A DNA stretch of 64,000 nucleotides from Bradyrhizobium sp. Gha (GTDB taxonomy: Bacteria > Pseudomonadota > Alphaproteobacteria > Rhizobiales > Xanthobacteraceae): NCBI RefSeq assembly GCF_900113735.1, contig NZ_FOQM01000038.1, forward strand, positions 1 through 64,000, given 5' to 3'. Both the position numbers and the translations under genes were made by a program. The notes under the pieces are model-generated. The model did no database searches and had not been told where the DNA came from. It saw only the letters and a program-made list of their open reading frames with translations. This document shows, piece by piece, positions 8,219-16,975 of this stretch. How positions within the stretch are numbered: the stretch's first letter is position 1; the number at the start of each line of letters is the position of its first letter.

Positions 8219-9194
8219 CGCGGACGCGGCTGCATCCGCGAGACGTGCCGATCCGTTTGCGCCGCTGACATCAGACATGCTCGATGTCGGCGACGGCCAC
8301 GAGCTCTATGTCGAGAGCGTCGGCCGTGCTGACGGCATCGCCGCGATCTACCTGCATGGCGGGCCCGGCAGCGGCTGCCAGCCCGATCACCGCCGGCTGT
8401 TTGATCCCGAACGCATGCGCGCCGTGCTGTTCGATCAGCGCGGCTGCGGCCGCAGCCGCCCCAAAGGATCGCGCGAGCACAACACCACGGCGCATCTGAT
8501 CGCCGACATCGAGAAGATCCGCGAGAAATTCGGTCTTGACCGCTGGATGGTGGTCGGCGGCTCCTGGGGCGCGACGCTGGCGCTGGCCTATGCGGAGGCT
8601 CATCCTGAGCGCGTCTCCGGCATTGCCTTGCGTGCGACCTTCCTGGGCACGCAAGGAGAGGTCGAGATCGCCTTCACCTCGCGCCTGGCGGAGTTCTATC
8701 CGGCGCTGCACGAGGATTTCCTGAGCGTGCTGACGCCGGAGGAGCGCGCGCATCCCGTGCAAGCCTATTATCGCCGCATCCTCGATGCCGATCCCGCCGT
8801 GCACGGGCCGGCCTCGCGCGCCTGGCACGACACCGAGCGCGCCCTGTCGGAACACAAGGCGGCCAAGACCCGCATTGACCTGGCCTCGCTCAACGTCTGG
8901 CGTACGCTGCCGGCGACGCCGTTCATGGAGGCGCATTATTTCGCCAACAGCTCGTTCATGAGCGAAGACCAGCTGTTGCGGAATGCAGACAAGCTCGCCG
9001 GCATTCCCGGCATCATCGTCCAGGGCCGCTACGATTTGTTGTGCCCGCCTGAAACATCCGCGCGGCTTGCGAAGGTGTGGCCGGGTTCCGAGGTCAGGAT
9101 CGTGGAAGAAGCCGGGCATTCGCTCTATGATGCCGGCGTGCGGGACGCGGTCATGAAGTCGATCGCCGATCTCGCGTCGAAGGCCGCGCGCTAG
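8208..9194 (+). CDS. pip: Proline iminopeptidase-type alpha/beta hydrolase
   Basis: A 328-residue alpha/beta hydrolase of peptidase family S33, which removes N-terminal proline from peptides. Motifs include the oxyanion HGGPGSGC, the DQRGCGRS loop and the nucleophile Ser119 in VVGGSWGATLALAYAEAHP. The His is probably in EEAGHSLYD near the C-terminus. The ATG lies inside the end of pqqE (11-base overlap), so it is co-transcribed with the pqq genes. This raises the possibility that it trims the PqqA product where a classical PqqF is missing, but that is inference; the same family has many unrelated roles. Confidence 0.85.
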   Translation: MVPDADAAASARRADPFAPLTSDMLDVGDGHELYVESVGRADGIAAIYLHGGPGSGCQPDHRRLFDPERMRAVLFDQRGCGRSRPKGSREHNTTAHLIADIEKIREKFGLDRWMVVGGSWGATLALAYAEAHPERVSGIALRATFLGTQGEVEIAFTSRLAEFYPALHEDFLSVLTPEERAHPVQAYYRRILDADPAVHGPASRAWHDTERALSEHKAAKTRIDLASLNVWRTLPATPFMEAHYFANSSFMSEDQLLRNADKLAGIPGIIVQGRYDLLCPPETSARLAKVWPGSEVRIVEEAGHSLYDAGVRDAVMKSIADLASKAAR

Positions 9195-9220
9195 CACGCG
9201 AAACAAGGACAACAAGAACA

Positions 9221-9897
9221 ATGCCGCTCGCCGGGACGGGCATGCTGCTGACGTCGATGAACATCGACGCCGCGGACGAAGCCGATTTCAACCGCTGGTA
9301 CGATCGCGAGCATCTGGAAGAGCGCGTCGCGATCGAGGGCTTTCTCGAAGCGCGGCGCTATGTGGCGCACGCCGCCAATCCCAAATATCTCTCGCTGTAT
9401 TCGACCGCGACGCTCGATGTGCTCGACAGTCCCGCCTACAGGGCGCGCCTCGCCAACCAGACCGAATGGTCGCGGCGGACCATGGCGCAATTCAAGAACA
9501 TGCTGCGTGTCGTCGCGCGCGTCACCATCAGCAAGGGCAGTGGCCGCGGCGCCGTACTCGGTCTGGTGCGGTTGCGCCCACGGCCGACAACGCGGGCGCA
9601 TGGCGTGATGCACTGCAAGAAAAGCTGGCGCCACAGAATCGCGACGGCATCGTCTCGATGCACCTGCTCGAGAGCGAGCCCGAATTGTCCGGAGCGACGG
9701 CTGACATTCCGGCCGTGCGCAACGAAGGCGCGCGCGACTGGTTCGTGCTGATTGACGGTACCCATGTCGGCGCGGTGTCGGCCGTGATGGCCGAGCGCTT
9801 CACAGGTCCCGCTGCGGCGCCCTTCCCGCTGCCTGTCTCGGTTGGCACCTATGCGTTGATGTGGGACCTCGCGAAGAGCGGCATCGCTGCCAGCTGA
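9221..9897 (+). pseudogene. DUF4286-like protein, frameshifted
   Basis: The start MPLAGTGMLLTSMNIDAADE and the following ADFNRWYDREHLEERVAIEG match DUF4286-type proteins (ferredoxin-like, EthD-like fold, unknown function). The frame is coherent until about 9574, where the sense continues in another frame as APTADNAGAWRDALQEKLAP and ends YALMWDLAKSGIAAS at 9897. One missing base near 9574/9575 would restore a single reading frame of about 225 residues. It may be a real frameshift or a sequencing error. A GGA ribosome site lies upstream, and it follows pip in the same direction. Confidence 0.65.
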
Positions 9898-10134
9898 AAC
9901 GCGATCCGCATCGCAACATATTGCACCGCCGCATCGCTGCGCGCCGACGTCAATGCTGTCTGCGCGGAGCTCCCATGAAAGCAGGTGATCGCGAAAATTT
10001 GCCGTTGTACTCCGGAGCTATTCCAATAAGCTAACCCAATGACGTCGTTCATAAACCAGATTGCGGCGCGTTAAGCGTTCGACAAGCTCAAGACAAGGCC
10101 GCCGGGTCTTTGAGCCTGTGCGGACAGGGTAGGA

Positions 10135-11934
10135 ATGAAACCGACCGATATCGCGGCCCCCGACTACTTTCACAAAGTGGTCGATTGCCAGTGGGCCTGT
10201 CCTGCGCACACTCCGGTTCCCGAATACATCCGACTGATCGCACAAGGCCGCTACAGCGACGCCTATATGATCAATTGGAAGTCGAACGTGTTTCCCGGAA
10301 TCCTGGGACGCACCTGCGATCGTCCATGCGAGCCGGCGTGCCGGCGCGGACGCGTCGAGGAAACGCCGGTGGCGATCTGTCGCCTCAAGCGCGTTGCTGC
10401 CGACTTCAAGGACGACATCAAGCAGCGCCTGCCGCACCCTGTTGGGAAGAACGGCAAGCGCGTCGCGTTCGTCGGCGGCGGCCCGGCCTCGCTGACCGTG
10501 GCGCGCGATCTCGCGCCGCTCGGCTATCACTGCACCGTGTTCGACGGCGATCCTGAGGCCGGCGGCATGATGCGGACCCAGATCCCGAAATTCCGCCTGC
10601 CCAATTCCGTGATCGACGAGGAGACCGGCTACATCCTGGGTCTCGGCGTCGAGTTCAAAGGCGGTCACCGCATCGAGAGCATGAAGGCGCTCCTCGCGGA
10701 GAAATACGACGCGATCTTCGTCGGCTCCGGCGCGCCGCGCGGCCGCGAGCTCGACATTCCCGGGCGGAAAGAGGCCGCCGGCAACATCCATATCGGCATC
10801 GACTGGCTCTCGTCCGTGTCGTTCGGTCACACCGACAAGATCGGCAAACGCGTGATCGTGCTCGGCGGCGGCAACACCGCGATGGATTGCTGCCGCACCG
10901 CGCGCCGCCTCGGCGGCGAGGACGTCAAGGTGATCGTGCGCTCCGGCTTCGAGGAGATGAAGGCCTCGCCCTGGGAGAAGGAGGACGCGATCCACGAGGA
11001 CATCCCGATCCTCAACTTCCTGGTCCCAATTGCCTTCATCCACGACAATGGCAAGCTCACCGGCATCACCTTCCAGAAGGTGAAGGCCGAATACGACGCC
11101 AAGGGCCGCCGCAACCTCGTCCCCTCGGGCGAACCCGACCAGACTTTCGAATGCGACGACGTGCTGGTCGCGGTCGGCCAGGAGAACGCCTTCCCCTGGA
11201 TCGAGCCGGACTGCGGCATCGAGTTCGACAAATGGCATATGCCGAAGGTCGATCCGAAAACCTTCGTCTCGACCAACCCGAAGGTGTTCTTCGGCGGTGA
11301 CGCCGCGTTCGGGCCGAAGAACATCATCTGGGCGGTGGCGCAGGGCCACGACGCCGCGCTGTCGATCCACAAGCTGCTCTCGGGCGAGGACATCACCGAG
11401 CGGCCGCTGCCGGAGGTGCACGTCTCCTCGCAGAAGATGGGCATCCACGAATGGAGCTATGACAACGACATCTCCATCGACAAGCGCTTCAAGGTGCCGC
11501 ATCGCGACAAGGTCGTCGCGCTGAAGGACATCCGCACCGAGGTCGAGCTCGGCTATGACGTCAAGCTCGCGCTCGGCGAGGCGCATCGCTGCCTGAACTG
11601 CGACGTCCAGACGGTGTTCTCGACCTCGCTCTGCATCGAATGCGATGCCTGCGCCGACATCTGCCCGATGGACTGCATCACCTTCACCACCAACGGTGAG
11701 GAAGACGATCTGCGCCATCGCCTGAAGGCGCCCTCGCCGCATCAGGACCAGGACCTCTATGTGTCCTCCGATCTCAAGACCGGGCGCGTGATGGTCAAGG
11801 ACGAGGACGTCTGCCTGCATTGCGGGTTGTGCGCCGAGCGGTGTCCGACCGGGGCGTGGGACATGCAGAAATACTTCATCGAGATGACTCACGCAGGTTC
11901 GACATGTCCGACAAAAAGCCGATCAGCAGCGTAA
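10135..11934 (+). CDS. FAD-dependent NAD(P) oxidoreductase with ferredoxin domains (GltD-like, oxidoreductase partner subunit)
   Basis: A 599-residue flavoprotein of the glutamate-synthase small-subunit type. Three parts are visible. The first is an N-terminal Cys-rich Fe-S domain (CQWACPAHTPVPEYIRLI and ILGRTCDRPCEPACRRGRVE). The second has two Rossmann motifs, VAFVGGGPASLTVARDLAPL for FAD and RVIVLGGGNTAMDCCR for NAD(P)H. The third is a C-terminal pair of 4Fe-4S motifs, CIECDACADICPMDC and CLHCGLCAERCPTG. It overlaps the next gene by 31 bases and probably passes electrons between the 2-oxoacid oxidoreductase and NADP. The arrangement resembles the three-subunit 2-oxoglutarate:NADP oxidoreductase of Azoarcus evansii (from memory). 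A GGGTAGGA ribosome site precedes the ATG. It is not an ordinary gltD, since no gltB is nearby. Confidence 0.85.
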   Translation: MKPTDIAAPDYFHKVVDCQWACPAHTPVPEYIRLIAQGRYSDAYMINWKSNVFPGILGRTCDRPCEPACRRGRVEETPVAICRLKRVAADFKDDIKQRLPHPVGKNGKRVAFVGGGPASLTVARDLAPLGYHCTVFDGDPEAGGMMRTQIPKFRLPNSVIDEETGYILGLGVEFKGGHRIESMKALLAEKYDAIFVGSGAPRGRELDIPGRKEAAGNIHIGIDWLSSVSFGHTDKIGKRVIVLGGGNTAMDCCRTARRLGGEDVKVIVRSGFEEMKASPWEKEDAIHEDIPILNFLVPIAFIHDNGKLTGITFQKVKAEYDAKGRRNLVPSGEPDQTFECDDVLVAVGQENAFPWIEPDCGIEFDKWHMPKVDPKTFVSTNPKVFFGGDAAFGPKNIIWAVAQGHDAALSIHKLLSGEDITERPLPEVHVSSQKMGIHEWSYDNDISIDKRFKVPHRDKVVALKDIRTEVELGYDVKLALGEAHRCLNCDVQTVFSTSLCIECDACADICPMDCITFTTNGEEDDLRHRLKAPSPHQDQDLYVSSDLKTGRVMVKDEDVCLHCGLCAERCPTGAWDMQKYFIEMTHAGSTCPTKSRSAA

Positions 11935-13751
11935 ACGACTTCGTCGTCCGTTTCGCCAACGTCAACGGCTCGGGCTCGGCCAGCGCCAACGAGATGTTCG
12001 CGCGCGCGATCCTGCGCCATGGCGTACCCGTGTCCCCGCGCAACATCTTCCCCTCCAACATCCAGGGCCTGCCGACCTGGTACGAGGTGCGCGTCACGGA
12101 AGCCGGCCATCTCGGCGCCCGCGGCGGCGTCGACATGATGGTGGCGATGAACCCGCAGACCTGGGACAAGGACGTCGCCGGCATCGAGCCCGGCGGCTAT
12201 CTGTTCTACGATTCCACCAAGCCGATGCCGTCGACCAAATTCCGCGACGACATCACCGTGATCGGCGTGCCGCTGACCGCGATCACCAACTCGACCTATA
12301 CCGATCCGCGCCAGCGCCAGCTGTTCAAGAACATCATCTATCTCGGCGCGCTCTCCGCGCTGCTCGATATGGACCCGAAGCTGATCGAGCAGCTGATCGG
12401 CGAGCAGTACAAGGGCAAGGAGAAGCTCTTGTCCTCCAACGTGCATGCGCTGCATCTCGGGCGCGACTGGGCGCTGCAAAACCTGAAATGCCCGCTGGGC
12501 TTGCGCATCAGGAAGTCCGACAAGGTCGGCGACCGCATCTTCATCGAGGGCAACAGCGCCGCTGCGCTCGGCGCCGTCTATGGCGGCGCGACCGTCTGCG
12601 CCTGGTATCCGATCACGCCATCGTCCTCCGTGGCGGAGGCCTTCACCGCGCATTGCAAGAAGTACCGGCACGACCCTGAAACCGGCAAGGCCAAATACGC
12701 GATCGTGCAGGGCGAGGACGAGTTGGCTTCGATCGGCATCGTCATCGGCGCCTCCTGGAATGGCGCCCGCGCCTTCACCGCGACCTCGGGGCCCGGCATC
12801 TCGCTGATGACCGAGTTCATCGGCCTGTCCTATTTCGCCGAGATTCCGGCCGTGATCATGAACATCCAGCGCGCCGGCCCGTCCACGGGCATGCCGACCC
12901 GCACCCAGCAATGCGACATCATCGCCTGCGCCTATGCATCGCATGGCGACACCAAGCATGTGCTGCTGTTCCCGGAAGACCCGGCCGAGGCGTTCGAGTT
13001 CGCGGCGGCCGCCTTCGATCTCGCCGAGCGGCTGCAGACCACGATCTTCCTGATGCTCGATCTCGACATCGGCATGAACCACCGACTCTGCCGCCCGCTG
13101 AAATGGGACGATGCCAGGCAATATGACCGCGGCAAGGTGATGACGACGGAGATGCTGGAGGAAGGCCGCGATTTCGGCCGCTATCTCGACGTCGACGGCG
13201 ATGGCATCCCCTACCGCACCTATCCCGGCACGCACCCGACCAAAGGCTCGTATTTCACCCGTGGCACCTCGCGCGACCGCTATGCGCGCTATTCCGAGGA
13301 AGGCACTGTCTACGCCGACAACATGCAACGCCTCGTGCGCAAATTCGAGACCGCGCAAGACCTCGTGCCACGACCGCTGCAGGCCAATGCGGAACGGCCG
13401 ACCAAATATGGCGTGATCTATTTCGGCTCGACCTCGCCGGCGATGGACGAGGCGATCGGCCTGTTGGAGGCGCGCGGGCACCAGCTCGATCGCCTGCGCA
13501 TCCGCGCCTTCCCGTTCCACTCGAGCGTGGCGAGCTTCCTTGCCGAGCACGACTTCGTCTACGTGGTCGAGCAGAACCGCGACAGCCAGCTTCGGCAGCT
13601 CATCGTCAACGAGAACGGCATCGACCCCGTCCGCCTCGTGCCGATCGTGCACTACGACGGCACCCCGATCACCGCACGTTTCATCGCAAAAGCCATTGGC
13701 GACCACCAGGATCAGCTCAAGGTGACCCCGCTCCGCAAGGCCGTGTCATGA
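11904..13751 (+). CDS. korA: 2-oxoacid:acceptor oxidoreductase, fused gamma-alpha subunit
   Basis: A 615-residue subunit of a thiamine-diphosphate 2-oxoacid oxidoreductase, which decarboxylates a 2-oxoacid to the acyl-CoA. Residues about 10-190 form the gamma (CoA/interface) domain, including NVNGSGSASANEMFARAILR. Then comes the pyrimidine-binding alpha domain (EGNSAAALGAVYGGATVCAW, then YPITPSSSVAEAF, and TATSGPGISLMTEFIGLSYF). The YPITPSS motif is the hallmark of 2-oxoglutarate and related ferredoxin oxidoreductases. The ATG at 11904 overlaps the flavoprotein gene. The TPP subunit follows after a repeat at 13771-13850. The substrate is probably 2-oxoglutarate, but this is not certain. Confidence 0.88.
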   Translation: MSDKKPISSVNDFVVRFANVNGSGSASANEMFARAILRHGVPVSPRNIFPSNIQGLPTWYEVRVTEAGHLGARGGVDMMVAMNPQTWDKDVAGIEPGGYLFYDSTKPMPSTKFRDDITVIGVPLTAITNSTYTDPRQRQLFKNIIYLGALSALLDMDPKLIEQLIGEQYKGKEKLLSSNVHALHLGRDWALQNLKCPLGLRIRKSDKVGDRIFIEGNSAAALGAVYGGATVCAWYPITPSSSVAEAFTAHCKKYRHDPETGKAKYAIVQGEDELASIGIVIGASWNGARAFTATSGPGISLMTEFIGLSYFAEIPAVIMNIQRAGPSTGMPTRTQQCDIIACAYASHGDTKHVLLFPEDPAEAFEFAAAAFDLAERLQTTIFLMLDLDIGMNHRLCRPLKWDDARQYDRGKVMTTEMLEEGRDFGRYLDVDGDGIPYRTYPGTHPTKGSYFTRGTSRDRYARYSEEGTVYADNMQRLVRKFETAQDLVPRPLQANAERPTKYGVIYFGSTSPAMDEAIGLLEARGHQLDRLRIRAFPFHSSVASFLAEHDFVYVVEQNRDSQLRQLIVNENGIDPVRLVPIVHYDGTPITARFIAKAIGDHQDQLKVTPLRKAVS

Positions 13752-13770
13752 TGGCCAGCTGCATCGACAT

Positions 13771-13850
13771 CGTCATTGCGAGCGCAGCGAAGCAATCCAA
13801 GGTCTTGCCGCGGAGGGATCCTGGATTGCTTCGCTGCGCTCGCAATGACG
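13771..13850. repeat. Family A palindromic repeat (type copy, 80 bp) inside the kor operon
   Basis: The left arm CGTCATTGCGAGCGCAGCGA is mirrored by the right arm TCGCTGCGCTCGCAATGACG, so 20 bases at each end are perfectly inverted. It lies in the 172-base gap between korA and korB, where it can form a strong intercistronic hairpin. Confidence 0.9.
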
Positions 13851-13923
13851 GGTTGCAGCAGCAACGGCCCGGGCGCGGGCTGAAAGACGTCGGCTTGCGG
13901 CGAGGAAGCAGAAAGAAATTGTC

Positions 13924-14979
13924 ATGACCTACATCGCAAAACCGAAATTCCACCATCCGGGCCTCAAGAAGAACGAGCTCGGCTACACGCACCGCGACTA
14001 CGAGGGCAAGATCTCGACGCTGTGCGCCGGCTGCGGCCATGATTCGATCACGGCGTCGATCATCGAGGCCTGCTACGAGCTCTCGATCGAGCCGCACCGG
14101 GTGGCAAAGATCTCCGGCATCGGCTGCTCGTCGAAGACGCCGGACTATTTCCTCGGCAATTCCCATGGCTTCAACTCCGTGCACGGCCGCATGCCGTCAG
14201 TGCTGACCGGGGCCAATCTCGCCAACCGCGACCTGATCTATCTCGGCGTCTCCGGCGACGGCGATTCCGCCTCGATCGGCTTCGGCCAATTCGCGCATTC
14301 GATCCGGCGCGGCGTCAACATGACCTATATCGTCGAGAACAACGGCGTGTACGGCCTGACCAAGGGCCAGTTCTCGGCCACCGCCGACCGCGGCTCAAAG
14401 TCGAAGAAGGGCGTGACCAACACCGACAACGCCATCGATCTCGTCGCGATCGCACTACAACTCGGCGCCACCTTCGTTGCACGCTCGTTCTCCGGCGACA
14501 AGACCCAGCTGGTGCCGCTGATCGCAGCCGCAATCCGCCACAAGGGCGCATCCTTCATCGATGTCATCAGCCCCTGCATCGCCTTCAACAATCACGCCGG
14601 CTCGACCAAGAGCTTTGACTACGTCCGTGAGCACAACGACGCCGTGAACCGGCTCGACGTGCTGGTCGGCCGCGATCCCATTGCGGTCGACTACGCGCCC
14701 GGTACGGTGCAGGTGGTCGAACAACATGACGGCAGCAAGATCGCGCTGCGCAAGATCGAGGCCGACTACGATCCCCATGACCGGTTAGGGGCCCAGACCT
14801 TCCTCGCCAGGCACGCCGCCAAGGGACAGATCGTCACCGGCCTGCTCTTTGTGGACCCCGATGCGGAAGATCTGCACGCGCATCTGAACACGGTCGAGAC
14901 GCCGCTCAACACGCTCGAAGCCGACACGCTGTGCCCGGGGTCGGCGGTGCTGGACAAGATCAACGCCAGCCTGCGCTGA
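13924..14979 (+). CDS. korB: 2-oxoacid:acceptor oxidoreductase, TPP-binding beta subunit
   Basis: A 351-residue thiamine-diphosphate subunit. The iron-sulfur/TPP N-terminal motif LCAGCGHDSITASIIEACYE and IGCSSKTPDYFLG are present, and the GDGD...N TPP-Mg site reads SGDGDSASIGFGQFAHSIRR followed by YIVENNGVYGLTKG. It forms the active centre with the preceding alpha-gamma subunit. The annotated start follows a short purine-rich stretch (AGAAAGAAATTGTC). It is convergent with DUF4399 with essentially no gap. Confidence 0.9.
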   Translation: MTYIAKPKFHHPGLKKNELGYTHRDYEGKISTLCAGCGHDSITASIIEACYELSIEPHRVAKISGIGCSSKTPDYFLGNSHGFNSVHGRMPSVLTGANLANRDLIYLGVSGDGDSASIGFGQFAHSIRRGVNMTYIVENNGVYGLTKGQFSATADRGSKSKKGVTNTDNAIDLVAIALQLGATFVARSFSGDKTQLVPLIAAAIRHKGASFIDVISPCIAFNNHAGSTKSFDYVREHNDAVNRLDVLVGRDPIAVDYAPGTVQVVEQHDGSKIALRKIEADYDPHDRLGAQTFLARHAAKGQIVTGLLFVDPDAEDLHAHLNTVETPLNTLEADTLCPGSAVLDKINASLR

Positions 14980-14980
14980 C

Positions 14981-15427
14981 TCATTTGCTGCGCTCCGCCG
15001 GCGGCCTGACACGCACGGTGATCTTGTCTGACACGAGAGGCGGATCGAACGGATAGTGCTTCGCGTCGCCCAGCACCAGTTGAAGGGTGTGGGTCCCGGG
15101 CGAGAGTTCCAGGAAGGTCTCGGTCTGTCCCGCGCCGAAATGCAGATGCGACTTGTCCTGGAGAATCGGCTCCTTCGGGTCAATCGGGTCGGTGACGTCG
15201 ACCAGCAAATGATGATGACCGGCGTTCTGGTAATCATCACCGGCATGCGTCACGCCCATGTTGCGTAAGCCGAACCGGACCCAGAATCCGCCGCGGACCT
15301 TCTGCCCGTCATAGGGGGTGATGAAATAGAGCTTTGCATCCTTCGGAGCGGTCTTGCCTTGCGCAAGGGCTGCGCCCGGAAGCAACGCAAGCGCCATCGA
15401 CAACGCGATGCAACGAAGGATTTGCAT
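14981..15427 (-). CDS. Secreted DUF4399 protein
   Basis: A 148-residue exported protein. The first 22 residues (MQILRCIALSMALALLPGAA) are a clear Sec signal peptide with a probable cleavage after ALAQ. The mature part carries the DUF4399 pattern: AKLYFITPYDGQKV, RGGFWVRFGLRNMGV, AGHHHLLVD and SPGTHTLQLVLGDAKH. The ATG at 15427 is preceded by AGGAG at a good distance. A GTG three codons earlier is less well placed. The role is unknown; the histidine cluster HHH suggests metal or ligand binding, which is inference. Confidence 0.85.
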   Translation of the reverse strand: MQILRCIALSMALALLPGAALAQGKTAPKDAKLYFITPYDGQKVRGGFWVRFGLRNMGVTHAGDDYQNAGHHHLLVDVTDPIDPKEPILQDKSHLHFGAGQTETFLELSPGTHTLQLVLGDAKHYPFDPPLVSDKITVRVRPPAERSK

Positions 15428-15442
15428 CAAACCCACTCCTAC

Positions 15443-16975
15443 CTAAGGATCAAGGGCTACTCGGAATCCATGCGTCGGATAGCGAACATTGGTGTCGTAG
15501 CCATCGCGGTTGGATGGCCTCACATATCTCGCATCGTTCTTCCACGAGCCCGAGCGCAAGACATGCGATGCACAGTCCCCGCCGTTCCATGCCGAGCCAT
15601 CACCGGGCGCGCCCTGGTAGGTTCTGTGCCAGCAGTCCTCGACCCACTGGTCGACACCGCCGCCCATGTCATGGAGGCCGAATGGATTCGGCTTGAAACC
15701 GCCGACCTTCGCCGGCTGCTCGGCCGCGAGATCACCGCAATCCTTGCATCCGGCCATGCCTGCCTGCAGCTTGTCACCCCACCAGTATCTGGTCTGCGTT
15801 CCGCCGCGAGCGGCATATTCCCATTCGGCTTCGCTCGGAAGCCGATAGGGCTTTTTGGTCGCTTGCGCGAGATAGGCCACGTATTGCTGCGCGTCGGTCC
15901 AGCTCACATTGGTGACGGGCGCATCGTCCTTTCCGGTCGCAACAAATCCGCAGGCCTTCGCAGCAGCGCATTCGTTCCATTCGCCGGTCGTCACCGGGTA
16001 CTTGCCGATTGAAAATGGCTTGACCGTCACCTGGTGGATAGGCCGCTCGGTCGGGTCGTCGTTGCTTCCCATCGCGAAGCTGCCGCCGCGAATGGCGATC
16101 ATTTCGGGTTCGCGGGCCGTTGTCGCCGATGGACTCGGCGACGGCGCGGGTGACGGAGTTGAGGCAGCCACTGACGGAGATGGTTGAGGTGTCGGCGCCG
16201 CCGCTTCGCGCGGCGGCGATTGCGGACTTGGTGATGCGACCGGAGGGGCGACGCTCGGCGCGGCGGCGCGCTCGCCTGTCTTGCCCGGCTGCTGCGCCAG
16301 CAGATACCACAGCACGCCGGCAGCAATCACGAGCAGCGTGACACCGAGGAGAAAGATCAGCATGTTCTCGCGCCGGCCGCGCGTCCTCCCGACCGCATCG
16401 GCGTCCGGCAGGACGCGATAGACGCGAACGGGATCAGTGATGTTCTTGACCTTGCGGTCTCCGAGCGACTCATAGCCGCACACGACCTTGTGCTTGATCT
16501 GCTCGTAGATGGCGCCCGAAATGTAGACCTGACCGGGATCGGCGATCCCCTCAATGCGCGTGGCAATGTTGACGCCGTCGCCATACACGTCATCAGGTTC
16601 GACGATCACGTCACCCAGGTTGACGCCGATCCGGTATTCGATGCGCGATTCCCTCGGCAGCGAGGTGTTGCGGCCGATGAGATTCTGCTGGATGACGATG
16701 CTGCACCTGACGGCCTCGACAGGACTGTCGAAAATCGCGATGAAGCCGTCGCCCGTCGTCTTCACCAGCGCGCCATGATGCTCGATGATGCTGGGCTCAA
16801 TGAGGTCCCGCTCGATCCGTTTGACGCGGAGATGCGTGCCTTCCTCGTCGGCCTGCATCAAGCGGCTGTAGGAAGCGATGTCACCGACAATGATCGCAGC
16901 GAGCCGACGGGGCATTCTGCCCTGGGGAGGGGGCTCGCCGGGATTTCCGGATCTGAAGTTGCGAATTTCGCCCAT
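15443..16975 (-). CDS. Adenylate cyclase domain fused by a TM helix to an FGE-like domain
   Basis: A 510-residue protein. Residues about 22-190 form a class III nucleotidyl cyclase with the metal aspartates Asp32 (VGDIASYS) and Asp76 (TTGDGF), Lys72 for adenine choice, and Asn136 and Arg140 in DGVNIATRIEG, so it should make cAMP. One membrane helix follows at about 205-226 (MLIFLLGVTLLVIAAGVLWY), then a Pro/Ala/Ser-rich linker of about 60 residues, then a formylglycine-generating-enzyme (SUMF1) domain ending SNRDGYDTNVRYPTHGFRVA. That domain lacks the catalytic cysteine pair, so it is probably a sensor or binding module in the periplasm. The ATG at 16975 has a GGAG ribosome site. A TTG at 16999 is the alternative start. 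Confidence 0.85.
   Translation of the reverse strand: MGEIRNFRSGNPGEPPPQGRMPRRLAAIIVGDIASYSRLMQADEEGTHLRVKRIERDLIEPSIIEHHGALVKTTGDGFIAIFDSPVEAVRCSIVIQQNLIGRNTSLPRESRIEYRIGVNLGDVIVEPDDVYGDGVNIATRIEGIADPGQVYISGAIYEQIKHKVVCGYESLGDRKVKNITDPVRVYRVLPDADAVGRTRGRRENMLIFLLGVTLLVIAAGVLWYLLAQQPGKTGERAAAPSVAPPVASPSPQSPPREAAAPTPQPSPSVAASTPSPAPSPSPSATTAREPEMIAIRGGSFAMGSNDDPTERPIHQVTVKPFSIGKYPVTTGEWNECAAAKACGFVATGKDDAPVTNVSWTDAQQYVAYLAQATKKPYRLPSEAEWEYAARGGTQTRYWWGDKLQAGMAGCKDCGDLAAEQPAKVGGFKPNPFGLHDMGGGVDQWVEDCWHRTYQGAPGDGSAWNGGDCASHVLRSGSWKNDARYVRPSNRDGYDTNVRYPTHGFRVALDP

Noticed and set aside
6850..8268. A 472-codon plus-strand frame overlapping pqqD and pqqE
   Set aside because: It is Arg/Ala-rich and shares the strand with well-supported pqqD and pqqE in another frame.
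10018..11892. A 624-codon minus-strand frame opposite the GltD-like flavoprotein gene
   Set aside because: The plus strand carries intact Rossmann and Fe-S motifs in the same interval; the antisense frame has none.
10135..11934. Annotation as glutamate synthase small subunit GltD
   Set aside because: It carries an extra C-terminal pair of 4Fe-4S motifs, overlaps a 2-oxoacid oxidoreductase gene, and no gltB is present.
15443..16975. Annotation as a sulfatase-activating formylglycine-generating enzyme
   Set aside because: The catalytic cysteine pair is absent and no sulfatase gene is nearby.
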